From: Arthrobacter liuii
GTDB lineage: Bacteria; Actinomycetota; Actinomycetes; Actinomycetales; Micrococcaceae
Length of the DNA stretch: 37,826 nt
NCBI RefSeq assembly: GCF_014639275.1
Contig: NZ_BMFW01000012.1
Location: forward strand, 1-37,826
Direction: 5' to 3'
Of this stretch, positions 24,906-32,832 are shown one piece after another. Both the position numbers and the translations under genes were made by a program. The notes under the pieces were generated by a model. That model was not told the DNA's origin. It searched no databases and saw only the letters and a list, made by a program, of their open reading frames with translations. Each line of letters starts with the position of its first letter. Positions within the stretch are counted from its first letter, which is position 1.

Positions 24906-25769
24906 GTGGTCCAGAAGGCTGAACGGGTGAACGCCCCGCAACTCTCCGGCAGGGCATCCAGCGCCAGGCAGGGGCGGCCGGTGGGCAACGTGACCCGCGG
25001 CACCACCAACCCCAACCGGATGCGCCGGGTGGACCGCTGGCTGACGGGACCGCAGGCCTGGCGCCTGCGCTCCGCGACGGACCCACTCGTCGTTGACCTG
25101 GGCTACGGCGCAACGCCTGCCACCGCCGTCGAACTTTATGGAAGGCTCGCCGTCATCCGGCCGGACGTGCAAGTCTGCGGGATCGAGATCGAGCCGGAGC
25201 GGGTCCGGACGGCGCTTCCGCTGCAGCGGCCCGGGCTGACTTTCCACGTGGGCGGCTTCGAGCTGCCCGTTCCCGGGCGCCCTGTCCTGGTCCGTGCCTT
25301 CAACGTTCTGCGGCAGTACGAGGAGGCCGATGTTCCAGGGATCTGGCGGGTAGTGCAGGACCGGCTGCCTCGCGGAGGCCTGTTCGTCGACGGAACGTGC
25401 GACGAAATCGGGCGGCGCGTGACATGGGTGGCGCTCGACCGGGAACGCCCGCTGTCCCTCAGCATCTCGCTCCGGTTCGGCAGCTTCGAGCTGCCCTCGG
25501 ACGTGGCCGAGCGGCTTCCCAAAGCCCTGATCCACCGCAACGTCCCCGGCGAACCGGTGCACGCCTTCATGCAGGCGATGGACAGGGCATGGCTGGAGAG
25601 CGCGCCGCTTGCCTCGTTCGGCAAGAGGCAGCGCTGGGTGGGCATGTGCCGCGGCCTTCGGGCCGCCGGGTGGCCGGTCCAGGACGGACCGGGCAGGTGG
25701 CGGCTGGGTGAGCTGACGGTGGACTGGGACGCAGTTTCACCGCTGCCCCGGGATCACCAGGGGCCGTAG
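24906..25769 (+). CDS. class I SAM-dependent methyltransferase-like protein
   Basis: A 287-residue protein. The N-terminal 45 residues hold [14 protein letters not shown]; then comes a Rossmann-type motif [18 protein letters not shown], with the acidic end of beta-2 in [10 protein letters not shown], and a later [11 protein letters not shown] segment at the usual motif IV position. The second half has a domain I cannot name ([36 protein letters not shown]). The substrate is unknown. The frame is open much further upstream, but those codons lie antisense to gpmA; the GTG at 24906 is chosen from the -10 spacing. Its last 16 bp overlap the 3' end of the convergent DUF2516 gene. Confidence 0.75.
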   Translation: MVQKAERVNAPQLSGRASSARQGRPVGNVTRGTTNPNRMRRVDRWLTGPQAWRLRSATDPLVVDLGYGATPATAVELYGRLAVIRPDVQVCGIEIEPERVRTALPLQRPGLTFHVGGFELPVPGRPVLVRAFNVLRQYEEADVPGIWRVVQDRLPRGGLFVDGTCDEIGRRVTWVALDRERPLSLSISLRFGSFELPSDVAERLPKALIHRNVPGEPVHAFMQAMDRAWLESAPLASFGKRQRWVGMCRGLRAAGWPVQDGPGRWRLGELTVDWDAVSPLPRDHQGP

Positions 25770-26107
25770 GGGCCCATGTTGCGGCTGCCGCCGCGGCCGG
25801 CGTCCTTCACGGCGGGACGGACATCGGCCAGGTAGACGGAGGCGGCCACGACCGCAACGAGCCCGAAGAGGCCAAAGGTGCCGAAGAGCCCTCCGCCGGC
25901 GCCAAGCAGGGAAATCACGCCCACCAGTGCCGAACCGCCAGTCACGGCGAGCCAGAACGTCTTGGTCCGCTTGCCGGTGGCCTCGAAAGCGTTGGGCCGG
26001 TGCCGGGCACAGTCCACCAACGCCCAGAGTTCCAGCCCCAGGGCCACCAAGCCGAGGATGAAGAACACCGCCTGCTCCACATACGCAATGATTATTCGAC
26101 CGTCCAC
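25754..26107 (-). CDS. DUF2516 family membrane protein
   Basis: A 117-residue integral membrane protein matching the actinobacterial DUF2516 type. Three hydrophobic segments lie at about 8-30, 52-70 and 73-93, with a conserved WALVDCARHRPNAFEATGKRTKTFW loop between the first two, and a Gly/Arg-rich tail. Its function is not known. The start is a GTG at 26105-26107 with TAGGCT 6 nt upstream, partly inside the end of the upstream sulphur-metabolism gene, so it may have its own leaderless promoter. Its 3' end overlaps the convergent methyltransferase-like gene by 16 bp. Confidence 0.8.
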   Translation of the reverse strand: MDGRIIIAYVEQAVFFILGLVALGLELWALVDCARHRPNAFEATGKRTKTFWLAVTGGSALVGVISLLGAGGGLFGTFGLFGLVAVVAASVYLADVRPAVKDAGRGGSRNMGPYGPW

Positions 26108-26113
26108 AAGCCC

Positions 26114-26119
26114 AGCCTA
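26114..26119 (-). promoter_or_regulatory. -10 box of the DUF2516 gene (leaderless start)
   Basis: TAGGCT on the minus strand ends 6 nt before the GTG and begins with the TAG stop of the upstream gene. Confidence 0.3.
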
Positions 26120-27307
26120 GCCGTCCAGCGAGTCCAGCGCCTGCTTCAGGTCGGCCCAGAGGTCCTCAACGCTTTCCACCCCGACGCTGAGCCGCACCAG
26201 GTTCTCCGGGACGCTGGCGGGTTCGGCTGAATGCCGGCGCCGGCGCTCAATCAGGGACTCGACACCGCCCAGGGACGTGGCCGGCAGCCAAAGGTCCAGG
26301 GCCTGCACCAGCTTGTCCGCCGCGTCCGCGCCGCTGAGGCCGGACGAGGGCGCCACCTGGATGCAGATGATGGAACCAAACCCCTTCATTTGTGCTTTGG
26401 CGCGGGTATGGCCGGGGTCGGTGTCCAGCCCGGGGAACCGGATGGATTCAATGGCAGGGTGCTCGGCGAGACGTTCCGCCAGGACCATGGACGACTCCTG
26501 GGACCGCTCCACGCGCAGCGCGAGGGTCCTCAGGCCCCGCAGCGCGAGCCACGCCTCAAATGGACCGGCGATGGCGCCGTGGATGATGCGGTGGTGGAGC
26601 AACGCGGAGCGGATTTCCGGGTTTGACGTGACCAGCGCGCCGAGGACGACGTCGGAGTGCCCGGAAAGGTACTTCGTGACCGAGTGAAGGACGACGTCGG
26701 ATCCGAGCAGGAGGGGCTGCTGCACCAGGGGTGTGGAGAAGGTGTTGTCAGTGACGACGATGGCGCCGGCGGCATGCGCGGCCTCCGCGACGGCGGTCAT
26801 GTCCGCGATTCCGAGCATGGGGTTGGTGGGGCTTTCCAGCCACAACATGGCCGCGGCTTTCGCCGAGGCACCTTTCGGGGCGAGGGCTTCCTTGACCGCA
26901 GCGGTATCGGCAATGTCCACGGTCCGGAGTTCGATGAATCCCTTTTGGGCGAGTTCTGAAGCCATCACCAAAGAGCCGGAGTAGCTGTGGTTGGGCATGA
27001 CCAGCACTCCGCCGGCAGGGATCAGGGACAGCGCCGAACTGACCGCAGCCAGCCCCGACGCGTACAGCAGGCCGGGCAGCGCCGCTCCTTCAAGCTGCCC
27101 GAGCGCCTCCTCGAAGGGATCCCAGGTGGGGTTGGAGTAGCGGCCGTAGCCCCGGTCGCCGTCACCGAGTGGGCCGGTGCCGAAGTAGGTGGAGGAAAGG
27201 GTAATGGGAGGGTTGACCGGCTGGTCCCGTTCCCGTGGCGGACGCCCTGCCGCCACCACCACGGTCTCGGGTGACAGGGTAGCGGCCTGATGCTCGGAAA
27301 GACTCAT
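26117..27307 (-). CDS. cystathionine gamma-synthase-like PLP enzyme
   Basis: A 396-residue trans-sulphuration enzyme of the Cys/Met metabolism PLP family. PLP is bound through the lysine of HSVTKYLSGHSD, with the aspartate in VTDNTFSTPL pairing with the pyridine N. Substrate residues lie in RYSNPTW and LESPTNPML, and the C-terminal ESLIERRRRHS replaces the commoner ESL.xHPA(x)MTH. That changed segment makes gamma-synthase versus gamma-lyase hard to decide; cystathionine gamma-synthase is the best overall guess. The ATG has TACGCT 7 nt upstream and no Shine-Dalgarno. No other methionine genes are nearby. Confidence 0.8.
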   Translation of the reverse strand: MSLSEHQAATLSPETVVVAAGRPPRERDQPVNPPITLSSTYFGTGPLGDGDRGYGRYSNPTWDPFEEALGQLEGAALPGLLYASGLAAVSSALSLIPAGGVLVMPNHSYSGSLVMASELAQKGFIELRTVDIADTAAVKEALAPKGASAKAAAMLWLESPTNPMLGIADMTAVAEAAHAAGAIVVTDNTFSTPLVQQPLLLGSDVVLHSVTKYLSGHSDVVLGALVTSNPEIRSALLHHRIIHGAIAGPFEAWLALRGLRTLALRVERSQESSMVLAERLAEHPAIESIRFPGLDTDPGHTRAKAQMKGFGSIICIQVAPSSGLSGADAADKLVQALDLWLPATSLGGVESLIERRRRHSAEPASVPENLVRLSVGVESVEDLWADLKQALDSLDG

Positions 27308-27314
27308 GGTGAAA

Positions 27315-27320
27315 AGCGTA
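27315..27320 (-). promoter_or_regulatory. -10 box of the cystathionine gamma-synthase-like gene (leaderless start)
   Basis: TACGCT on the minus strand ends 7 nt before the ATG at 27307. No Shine-Dalgarno is present. Confidence 0.4.
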
Positions 27321-27430
27321 CTGTTCCTGCCGGATCCGCCGGAAAGCGGTGTCGTTTTGTGGACGGCTGCCGTTTACCGGACAGCTGCCTGCAATGCAGC
27401 TGCGGGTCGGGAAATGTCAGCATGCCTCGG

Positions 27431-27436
27431 TAGGCT
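27431..27436 (+). promoter_or_regulatory. -10 box of tmk (leaderless start)
   Basis: TAGGCT ends 6 nt before the tmk GTG. The rest of the 27308-27442 gap shows no gene. Confidence 0.45.
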
Positions 27437-27442
27437 TGAGAA

Positions 27443-28156
27443 GTGAAGAAACAGAGGGCTGGCGTATTCATCGCATTCGAAGGTGGCGATGGTGCCGGCA
27501 AGTCCACCCAGGCGGCCCGGCTTGCGGCGGCACTGGAGTCGCGGGGCTACACCGTGCTGCGTACCCGGGAACCCGGCGGCACCCCCATCGGCGAGAAACT
27601 GCGCTCACTGGTGCTGGATCACGGCAACGGCGAAATCGATGCCCACACTGAGGCCCTCATTTTTGCGGCTTCCCGCGCCGCCCACGCCACCCAAGTCATC
27701 CGCCCCGCACTTGGCCGCGGCGAGATCGTGCTCACCGACCGCTACATCGACTCCTCCGTGGCCTACCAAGGTGCCGGCCGCAGCCTCGGCCAGGACGTGG
27801 TGCGTTCCCTCAATGAGTGGGCCACCTCCGGACTCCGGCCGCACCTCACTGTCCTCCTGGACGTTGACCCCCAGCTGGGGCGCCGCCGACGGACTGTGGG
27901 GCAGGCGGCCGAAGACCGCATGGAATCAGAAGCCGACGAGTTCCATGACCGGATCCGTGCTGCTTTCCTGGACCTGGCAGCGAGCCGCCCCGCCTCCTAC
28001 CTGGTTCTCCCGGCCAAACTGCCGGTTGATGAACTGGCGGCGCAGATCCTTGCCCGGGTTGGCACCCTGCTTGATGTTTCCATTGCAGCGGAAACGCAGC
28101 GTGCTGAGCCGCAACCGGCAGTGCCGGGGGCCGCCACGGACGGCGCTGGCTCATGA
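27443..28156 (+). CDS. tmk: thymidylate kinase
   Basis: A 237-residue kinase that phosphorylates dTMP to dTDP. The P-loop FEGGDGAGKST is at about 13-22, the DRY-type motif is LTDRYIDSSVAYQG, and the LID region is GRRRRTVGQAAEDRME. The core ends near residue 210; the last 25 residues are an Ala/Pro-rich tail. The start is a GTG at 27443 with a TAGGCT -10 box 6 nt upstream. It heads tmk-holB-peptidase; the stop overlaps the holB ATG as ATGA. The tmk-holB pairing is widespread in bacteria and joins dTTP supply to replication. Confidence 0.93.
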   Translation: MKKQRAGVFIAFEGGDGAGKSTQAARLAAALESRGYTVLRTREPGGTPIGEKLRSLVLDHGNGEIDAHTEALIFAASRAAHATQVIRPALGRGEIVLTDRYIDSSVAYQGAGRSLGQDVVRSLNEWATSGLRPHLTVLLDVDPQLGRRRRTVGQAAEDRMESEADEFHDRIRAAFLDLAASRPASYLVLPAKLPVDELAAQILARVGTLLDVSIAAETQRAEPQPAVPGAATDGAGS

Positions 28157-29316
28157 CCGTCTGGGGTGATCTCCAAGGCCAGCCCGCCGTCGTCGAACAG
28201 CTGCGCCAGGCCGCAAGCGGCGAAGCGCTGACGCACGCGTGGCTGTTCACGGGGCCGCCGGGGTCCGGCCGCTCCAATGCTGCCAAGGCGTTCGCGGCCG
28301 CCTTGAACTGCGACCAGGACGACGTGGGGCTGCGTGGCTGCGGACAGTGCCAGGCGTGCCACACGATTCTGGGCGAAACCCATTCAGACGTGACGTTCGT
28401 GCGCACCGAAAAGGTCACCATCACTATCGACGAGGCCCGGGAACTGGTGGCTACGGCGGGAAACCGGCCATCGTCAGGGCGTTGGCGGATCATTGTGGTG
28501 GAGGACGCCGACCGCATGGCCGAACGGACCACGAACGTGCTGCTCAAGGCCATCGAAGAACCCACGCCGCGGACCGTGTGGATGCTGTGTGCGCCGTCGC
28601 CGGCCGACGTCCTGGTCACTATCCGTTCACGGTGCCGCAGCGTTGCCTTGCGTTTGCCGCCCGCCTCCGACGTTGCATCCCTGCTGGTCCGGCGAGACGG
28701 CGTCGACCCTGCCCTTGCGGAACAGGCCGCCCGTGCAGCGCAAAGCCACGTGGGAATCGCCCGCCGGCTGGCAAGGGATCCCGCGGCACGGGAACGCCGC
28801 CTGGAAACGGTTCGCTTTCCACTTGGGCTGCGTGGCGTAACAGCCGCGGTCATGATGGCGGACAAGCTGGTCAGGATCGCCACCGCTGAGGCCAACAGTT
28901 CCAACGAGGAACGCGACGCCGCTGAGAAGGCCACCCTCTTGGCGACATTGGGGGCACCGGAATCAGGAACCCTCCCCCCGGCCATGCGCAGCCAGCTGAA
29001 ACAGCTCGAAGACGACCAGAAACGGCGGGCCAAGAGATCCATCACGGACTCCCTGGACCGGACCCTCACCGATCTGCTGTCCTTCTACCGGGACGTACTC
29101 ATCATCCAGCTTGGGAACGCCGTGGAACTGGTTAACGTTGAGCTGAGGAGCGAGCTGGAGGAGTTCGCCGCCCGCTCCACTCCGGAAACCACGCTGGCCC
29201 AGATGGACGCCATCAACAAAGCCCGCGAACGCATTACCACCACCAACGTTGCCCCGCTGCTGACCATCGAGTCCATGGCAGCCAGCCTGATCCAGCCCTC
29301 CAAGGAGACCCGATGA
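28153..29316 (+). CDS. holB: DNA polymerase III subunit delta'
   Basis: A 387-residue clamp-loader subunit of the AAA+ family. It has a Walker-A-like GPPGSGRSNAA in which the usual lysine is arginine, fitting delta', which does not need to hydrolyse ATP. A zinc-binding module CGQCQAC is present, along with a Walker B-like VVEDADRM and the SRC motif as SRCRSV. With delta and gamma/tau it loads the sliding clamp. The ATG overlaps the tmk stop by 4 bp, and the stop overlaps the next start by 4 bp, so all three genes are translationally coupled. Confidence 0.92.
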   Translation: MTVWGDLQGQPAVVEQLRQAASGEALTHAWLFTGPPGSGRSNAAKAFAAALNCDQDDVGLRGCGQCQACHTILGETHSDVTFVRTEKVTITIDEARELVATAGNRPSSGRWRIIVVEDADRMAERTTNVLLKAIEEPTPRTVWMLCAPSPADVLVTIRSRCRSVALRLPPASDVASLLVRRDGVDPALAEQAARAAQSHVGIARRLARDPAARERRLETVRFPLGLRGVTAAVMMADKLVRIATAEANSSNEERDAAEKATLLATLGAPESGTLPPAMRSQLKQLEDDQKRRAKRSITDSLDRTLTDLLSFYRDVLIIQLGNAVELVNVELRSELEEFAARSTPETTLAQMDAINKARERITTTNVAPLLTIESMAASLIQPSKETR

Positions 29317-30881
29317 CTGCCCGCCCCCTGCCCGCACGCCAGAGGCCCCTGGCGGTCGCCGTCCGTGCCGCGGGCGCCATGGTCCTGGCCATGGTCCTGG
29401 CCTCGTGCAGTCTCCTCAACGGCGGTGACAAGAACCCACCGGAGGCGGCCACGGCGAAGGCCGATCCCTCGATCGTGGCGTCCGCTCCTGCCGGGCTGGA
29501 GAAGTTCTACTCCCAGGAAATCGTTTGGCAGCCCTGCGAAGGGGAATTCCAGTGCGCCAAAGTGACTGTGCCCATGGATTACGCGAATCCTGGTGGCGAC
29601 ACGATCGAGCTTGCCGCACTTCGGGCGCCCAGCACAGGCAAGAAAACCGGCAGCCTGCTGGTCAACCCGGGCGGCCCCGGCGCCTCCGGCTATGACTTCG
29701 TAAAAGACGCTGCCGGAACCCATTTTTCAACTGCTGTCCGCAACGCCTACGACCTTGTCGGTTTCGATCCGCGTGGCGTGAAGCGCTCCGCTCCCGTCAA
29801 GTGCATGACTGATGCCGAACGCGACGCTGCCCGGGCCAAGATCTACGCCCTCGAAACCGATGCCGGACTCGCTTCCGCGCTGGCTGACAACAAGGCCATT
29901 GCCGACCAGTGCGCGGCACAAACCGGCCCGGCCCTGGCCCACATCGACACCGTCAGCGCCGCGAAGGACCTGGACGTCCTCCGCGCCGTGGTGAATGACA
30001 CCAAGCTGAACTACCTGGGGTACTCCTACGGCACTTTCCTGGGGTCCACGTACGCCTCGCTGTTCCCGGACAATGTGGGCCGTATGGTCCTCGATGGCGC
30101 CCTTGACCCGTCAATCAGCAATGAAGAGCTGACCAGCGGCCAGGCCCGAGCCTTCGAAAAAGCGCTCCACACCTACGTGGCCAGCTGCCAGAAGCAGGGC
30201 AAGTGTCCGCTGAGCGGCGGAGTCGACGCGGGAGTGCAGCAGATCCGTGACCTGATCGACGCCGTGCAGCAGACCCCCCGCACCGCCAAGGATGGACGCT
30301 TGGTCAATGGAACGATGTTCGTCAGCGGCCTGATTACCCCGCTTTACAACGACCAAAGCTGGCCGGCCCTCACCCAGGCGCTGGAGGCCGCCGTGTCCGG
30401 AGACGTGAGCCTGATGCTCCGGCTTGCCGACCTCGGGGCGGACCGTGCGTCCGACGGCTCGTACACATCCAACTCGACGTTCGCCTTCAACGCGATCAAC
30501 TGCCTGGACTACCCCATGGTTTCGGACCCTGCAGGCATGCGCGCGGAGGAGAAGCGGCTGGAACAGGATTCACCCACCCTTGGCTACTTCTTTGCCTACG
30601 GCGGGACTACCTGCGCGGACTGGCCCTACAAGAACGTCCGCACGCCGGCGCCGGTGGAATACAGCGGGGACTCCCCCATCGTGGTCGTTGGCACCACAGG
30701 GGACCCCGCAACTCCCGTTGACTGGGCAGCATCACTGCGCAAGCAGCTGGGAAACGCTTCACTGCTGACCTGGCGGGGTGAAGGCCATACCGCGTATGGC
30801 CGGGCCAACAGCTGCCTTGAGGATTCGGTGGACAACTACCTGGTGAGTGGCAAGCTTCCAGCCGACAACACGGTGTGCTGA
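29313..30881 (+). CDS. lipoprotein alpha/beta-hydrolase, tripeptidyl aminopeptidase type
   Basis: A 522-residue exported peptidase. An N-terminal signal with lipobox VLASC places the lipidated cysteine at about residue 32. The S33-type hydrolase has the oxyanion motif NPGGPGASGYDF, nucleophile serine in GYSYGTFLG, aspartate in GTTGDPATPVDWA and histidine in GEGHTAYG, with a TAP-like C-terminal domain. It resembles Streptomyces SlpD/SlpE and mycobacterial CaeA-type hydrolases, which trim N-terminal tripeptides or act as esterases. The start overlaps the holB stop as ATGA. It has no evident functional link with tmk-holB beyond co-transcription. Confidence 0.88.
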   Translation: MTARPLPARQRPLAVAVRAAGAMVLAMVLASCSLLNGGDKNPPEAATAKADPSIVASAPAGLEKFYSQEIVWQPCEGEFQCAKVTVPMDYANPGGDTIELAALRAPSTGKKTGSLLVNPGGPGASGYDFVKDAAGTHFSTAVRNAYDLVGFDPRGVKRSAPVKCMTDAERDAARAKIYALETDAGLASALADNKAIADQCAAQTGPALAHIDTVSAAKDLDVLRAVVNDTKLNYLGYSYGTFLGSTYASLFPDNVGRMVLDGALDPSISNEELTSGQARAFEKALHTYVASCQKQGKCPLSGGVDAGVQQIRDLIDAVQQTPRTAKDGRLVNGTMFVSGLITPLYNDQSWPALTQALEAAVSGDVSLMLRLADLGADRASDGSYTSNSTFAFNAINCLDYPMVSDPAGMRAEEKRLEQDSPTLGYFFAYGGTTCADWPYKNVRTPAPVEYSGDSPIVVVGTTGDPATPVDWAASLRKQLGNASLLTWRGEGHTAYGRANSCLEDSVDNYLVSGKLPADNTVC

Positions 30882-30909
30882 CGGCCCAGCGGCTTCCGCC
30901 CACCCCATT

Positions 30910-30939
30910 TTGACCGGGGCGAGGGGACTCTATTACAGT
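30910..30939 (+). promoter_or_regulatory. possible tRNA-Thr promoter
   Basis: TTGACC (30910-30915), an 18-nt spacer and TACAGT (30934-30939) lie 45 bp before the tRNA. A short CCCGG/CCGGG hairpin plus TTTT (30958-30976) lies between them and could instead end the peptidase transcript. Confidence 0.4.
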
Positions 30940-30957
30940 TGACTCTTGCATGAAGCG

Positions 30958-30976
30958 CCCGGTTCTTCCGGGTTTT
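30958..30976 (+). terminator. short hairpin after the tmk-holB-peptidase operon
   Basis: A 5-bp stem (30958-30962 with 30968-30972) with loop TTCTT is followed by TTTT. It is small for a terminator and sits downstream of the suggested tRNA promoter, so its role is uncertain. Confidence 0.35.
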
Positions 30977-30984
30977 CGTGCGGT

Positions 30985-31057
30985 GCTTCCTTAGCTCAGT
31001 CGGTAGAGCGTTTCACTCGTAATGAAAAGGTCATCAGTTCGATTCTGATAGGAAGCT
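30985..31057 (+). tRNA. tRNA-Thr (anticodon CGT)
   Basis: A 73-nt cloverleaf. The 7-bp acceptor pairs GCTTCCT with AGGAAGC and the discriminator base is T. The D-arm is GCTC/GAGC with GG in the loop, the anticodon stem TTTCA/TGAAA encloses loop CTCGTAA, and the T-arm ATCAG/CTGAT carries the TTCGATT loop. Anticodon CGT reads ACG. CCA is not encoded. The DNA to its right looks accessory, as often happens beside tRNA genes, but I see no integrase or repeated 3' end. Confidence 0.95.
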
Positions 31058-31063
31058 CGGGAT

Positions 31064-31106
31064 AAACCCCGGACAGCCCCTTGTTTTAGGGGTTTCCGGG
31101 GTTTTT
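31064..31106 (+). terminator. tRNA-Thr terminator
   Basis: A 10-bp stem, AAACCCCGGA with TCCGGGGTTT (31064-31073, 31095-31104), has a smaller GCCCC/GGGGT stem inside and a T-tract after it. It lies 7 nt past the tRNA. The 190 bp from here to 31296 show no gene. Confidence 0.85.
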
Positions 31107-31296
31107 CGCTGGTTAAGCGGTAAAGCCCTCCAGTGGGTGGGGCACACTTTCTCGCTCCTTAGAACAGCACTCGTGAGTGATGAGATTCTAGTCCCGCTTC
31201 GGATCAGCCCCTTCTCATGGCCCCCTGCACATCTCGATGGGAGCAACGGCTACCGTCCGGCCACTCGGTGTCAGAGCACCTCAGTAAGGTCCAGAC

Positions 31297-31611
31297 ATGA
31301 GGCATTTCACTGACGGTGACCGAGGACGGTTCGAGATCACAACGGCAACGGGAAGTGTCTATCTGGTCCCGCTTCTCGACGAACGCAGAATCACGCGCCT
31401 GCCCGCAGCAACCGTGCCGGCAGGAGACTTCCAGTCCGTAGCCCCGTCCCAGCCGCGTCGCGACGGAGAAGATCTGGATCTGCTCATGCTCGAGATCTGC
31501 CAAATTGGATTACCGGCACGGTTCTGGATCCGGGTCAGGGAGGACGTCCCGACTCTGAGGACGACATCCCTACGCGCTTGGTGCAGTCTCGTCGACCCCT
31601 TCACCGACACC
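31297..31611 (+). pseudogene. hypothetical ORF, probably decayed 3' end
   Basis: The first 103 codons look like a real small protein: a Shine-Dalgarno-like AAGG lies before the ATG, and the sequence has normal composition with GRFEITTATGSVYLVPL near the start and LPARFWIRVREDVPTLRTTSL at the end. After that the same frame continues as Pro/Arg-rich sequence and runs without a stop to 32070, right across the arsR gene in another frame. This suggests that the original stop was lost by frameshift or deletion. The family is not known to me. I end the feature where coding character fades. Confidence 0.4.
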
Positions 31612-31680
31612 CCTGCGGTGCCTCCTCCTCGGCTCGCCGGCTCACCTTCGTCTGGCATTCCGGCAGCAAAAAGGGGGTAC

Positions 31681-31708
31681 CGCAAAGTTTGCGTTCGTGG
31701 TAACTTAC
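31681..31708 (+). promoter_or_regulatory. arsR promoter/operator
   Basis: TAACTT (31701-31706) ends 6 nt before the GTG, suggesting a leaderless mRNA. Two palindromes lie over it: CGCAAAGTTTGCG (31681-31693) near the -35 position and GTAACTTAC (31700-31708) over the -10. They are good candidates for autoregulation by the ArsR-type protein. Confidence 0.5.
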
Positions 31709-31723
31709 GTTCGTGGAAACTAA
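31692..31723 (+). repeat. 16-bp direct repeat across the arsR start
   Basis: CGTTCGTGGTAACTTA (31692-31707) is followed at once by CGTTCGTGGAAACTAA (31708-31723), with 14 of 16 bases identical. The GTG start codon is inside the second copy. Confidence 0.85.
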
Positions 31724-32108
31724 CACTTCGTCTGTCCTTTCGGCGCTGGCTGACCCAAACCGCCGGAACATGCTGGAAAGGCTCGCCCAGGGCCCGGCCT
31801 CCGCCGGCGAACTTGCCCGAGGCCTTCCGGTCACCCGGCCGGCGGCCTCTCAGCACCTGCGCGTGCTGCGAGACGCCGCCCTGGTCACCTCACGCCGGGA
31901 CGGGACCAAGCAGATCTACACGTTGGCCCCGGAAGGTGCACAGATGCTGCGCGAGTATGCAGAGATGCTGTGGCGCTCCGCGCTGGCCGGCTTCAAAGAT
32001 GCTGCCGATCCCGGACCACGTGACCAGCGGTTACCGGCCGCCGAAGAGGGCGGGCAGGTCGTTTCCATGAAGAAAATGAAGCAAACACCAGAGCGCAAGG
32101 AGAGTTGA
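31713..32108 (+). CDS. ArsR-family transcriptional regulator
   Basis: A 131-residue winged-helix protein. Residues 1-90 are the ArsR fold (LSALADPNRRNMLERLAQGPASAGELARGLPVTRPAASQHLRVLRDAALVTSRRDGTKQIYTL). The metal-binding CxC motif of ArsR/SmtB is absent, which fits the SRPBCC-linked, non-metal subgroup. The C-terminal 30 residues are a basic tail. The start is a GTG inside a 16-bp direct repeat with a -10 box 6 nt before it. The next gene, an SRPBCC protein, begins one base after the stop, a very common pairing in which the regulator controls the SRPBCC gene. Confidence 0.88.
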   Translation: METNTSSVLSALADPNRRNMLERLAQGPASAGELARGLPVTRPAASQHLRVLRDAALVTSRRDGTKQIYTLAPEGAQMLREYAEMLWRSALAGFKDAADPGPRDQRLPAAEEGGQVVSMKKMKQTPERKES

Positions 32109-32109
32109 G

Positions 32110-32613
32110 ATGGAAACACAGATCCTCGAGCCCGTGCGGGATTCGGTTGTAGTCGGGCTCGCGCCCGAGCAGGCATTCGAACTGTTCACGGCCCGCTTGG
32201 GCACATGGTGGCCCCACGGTCATCAGATCGCGGCCCGCCCGTTCGTAGAGGCCATCGTCGAACCTGTAGTCGGGGGCCGGTGGTATGAGCGGGACGCCGA
32301 GGGCGACGAATGCGACTGGGGACGTGTCCTGGCCTGGGAGCCCCCGCACCGATTGGTGCTCTCCTGGGCCTTCACCGCCCGCTTCGAGCCTGAGCCCAAC
32401 CCCGACCGCGCCAGTGAGGTCGAGATCCGGTTCCGCCCCCAGGGGCAGGGCACGATCGTCGAACTCGAACACCGCCACTTCGAACGGCACGGCGACGGCG
32501 GCGAGCAGATGCGCAACTCTGTTTCCGTCCCGAACGGATGGCCGGCGGTGCTTCAGGCATTCAATCACTCCGCGGAGTCCGCACGCCCCCAGATGCGGAC
32601 GGCGCCCGAATAG
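32110..32613 (+). CDS. SRPBCC (AHSA1-like) domain protein
   Basis: A 167-residue START-like/AHSA1 protein with the typical pattern: VVVGLAPEQAFELFTARLGTWWPHG, then VGGRWYERDAEGDECDWGRVLAWEPPHRLVLSW, then TIVELEHRHFERHGDGG. Such proteins form a hydrophobic cavity; the ligand is unknown. Its ATG is one base past the arsR stop, so it is co-translated with the regulator. A long imperfect inverted repeat downstream (32718-32758) may end the transcript. Confidence 0.87.
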   Translation: METQILEPVRDSVVVGLAPEQAFELFTARLGTWWPHGHQIAARPFVEAIVEPVVGGRWYERDAEGDECDWGRVLAWEPPHRLVLSWAFTARFEPEPNPDRASEVEIRFRPQGQGTIVELEHRHFERHGDGGEQMRNSVSVPNGWPAVLQAFNHSAESARPQMRTAPE

Positions 32614-32717
32614 TCCGCTTCGCAAACTTCGGGGCGAAAGAGTCGCCTGGTATGTGCGACCAAAGAGCGCCGAGATTCCCCAATGATTAATGCCCTTCGC
32701 GGTCCGGTCATCGGCGC

Positions 32718-32758
32718 GGTCAGTGGGCTCTAGGCGGGTTCCTCAGGGCTCACTGACC
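32718..32758 (+). terminator. possible terminator of arsR-SRPBCC
   Basis: GGTCAGTG (32718-32725) pairs with CACTGACC (32751-32758), extending inward with two G-U pairs to 13 bp. There is no strong U-tract, only CTTTCG after it. Confidence 0.4.
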
Positions 32759-32832
32759 CTTTCGCGCCTCGTGGAGGGCCCTTGGTTCTCGTGTTCGGGC
32801 CCGGCCGCTGCCAGGAGGCGTGGATTGTCGGC

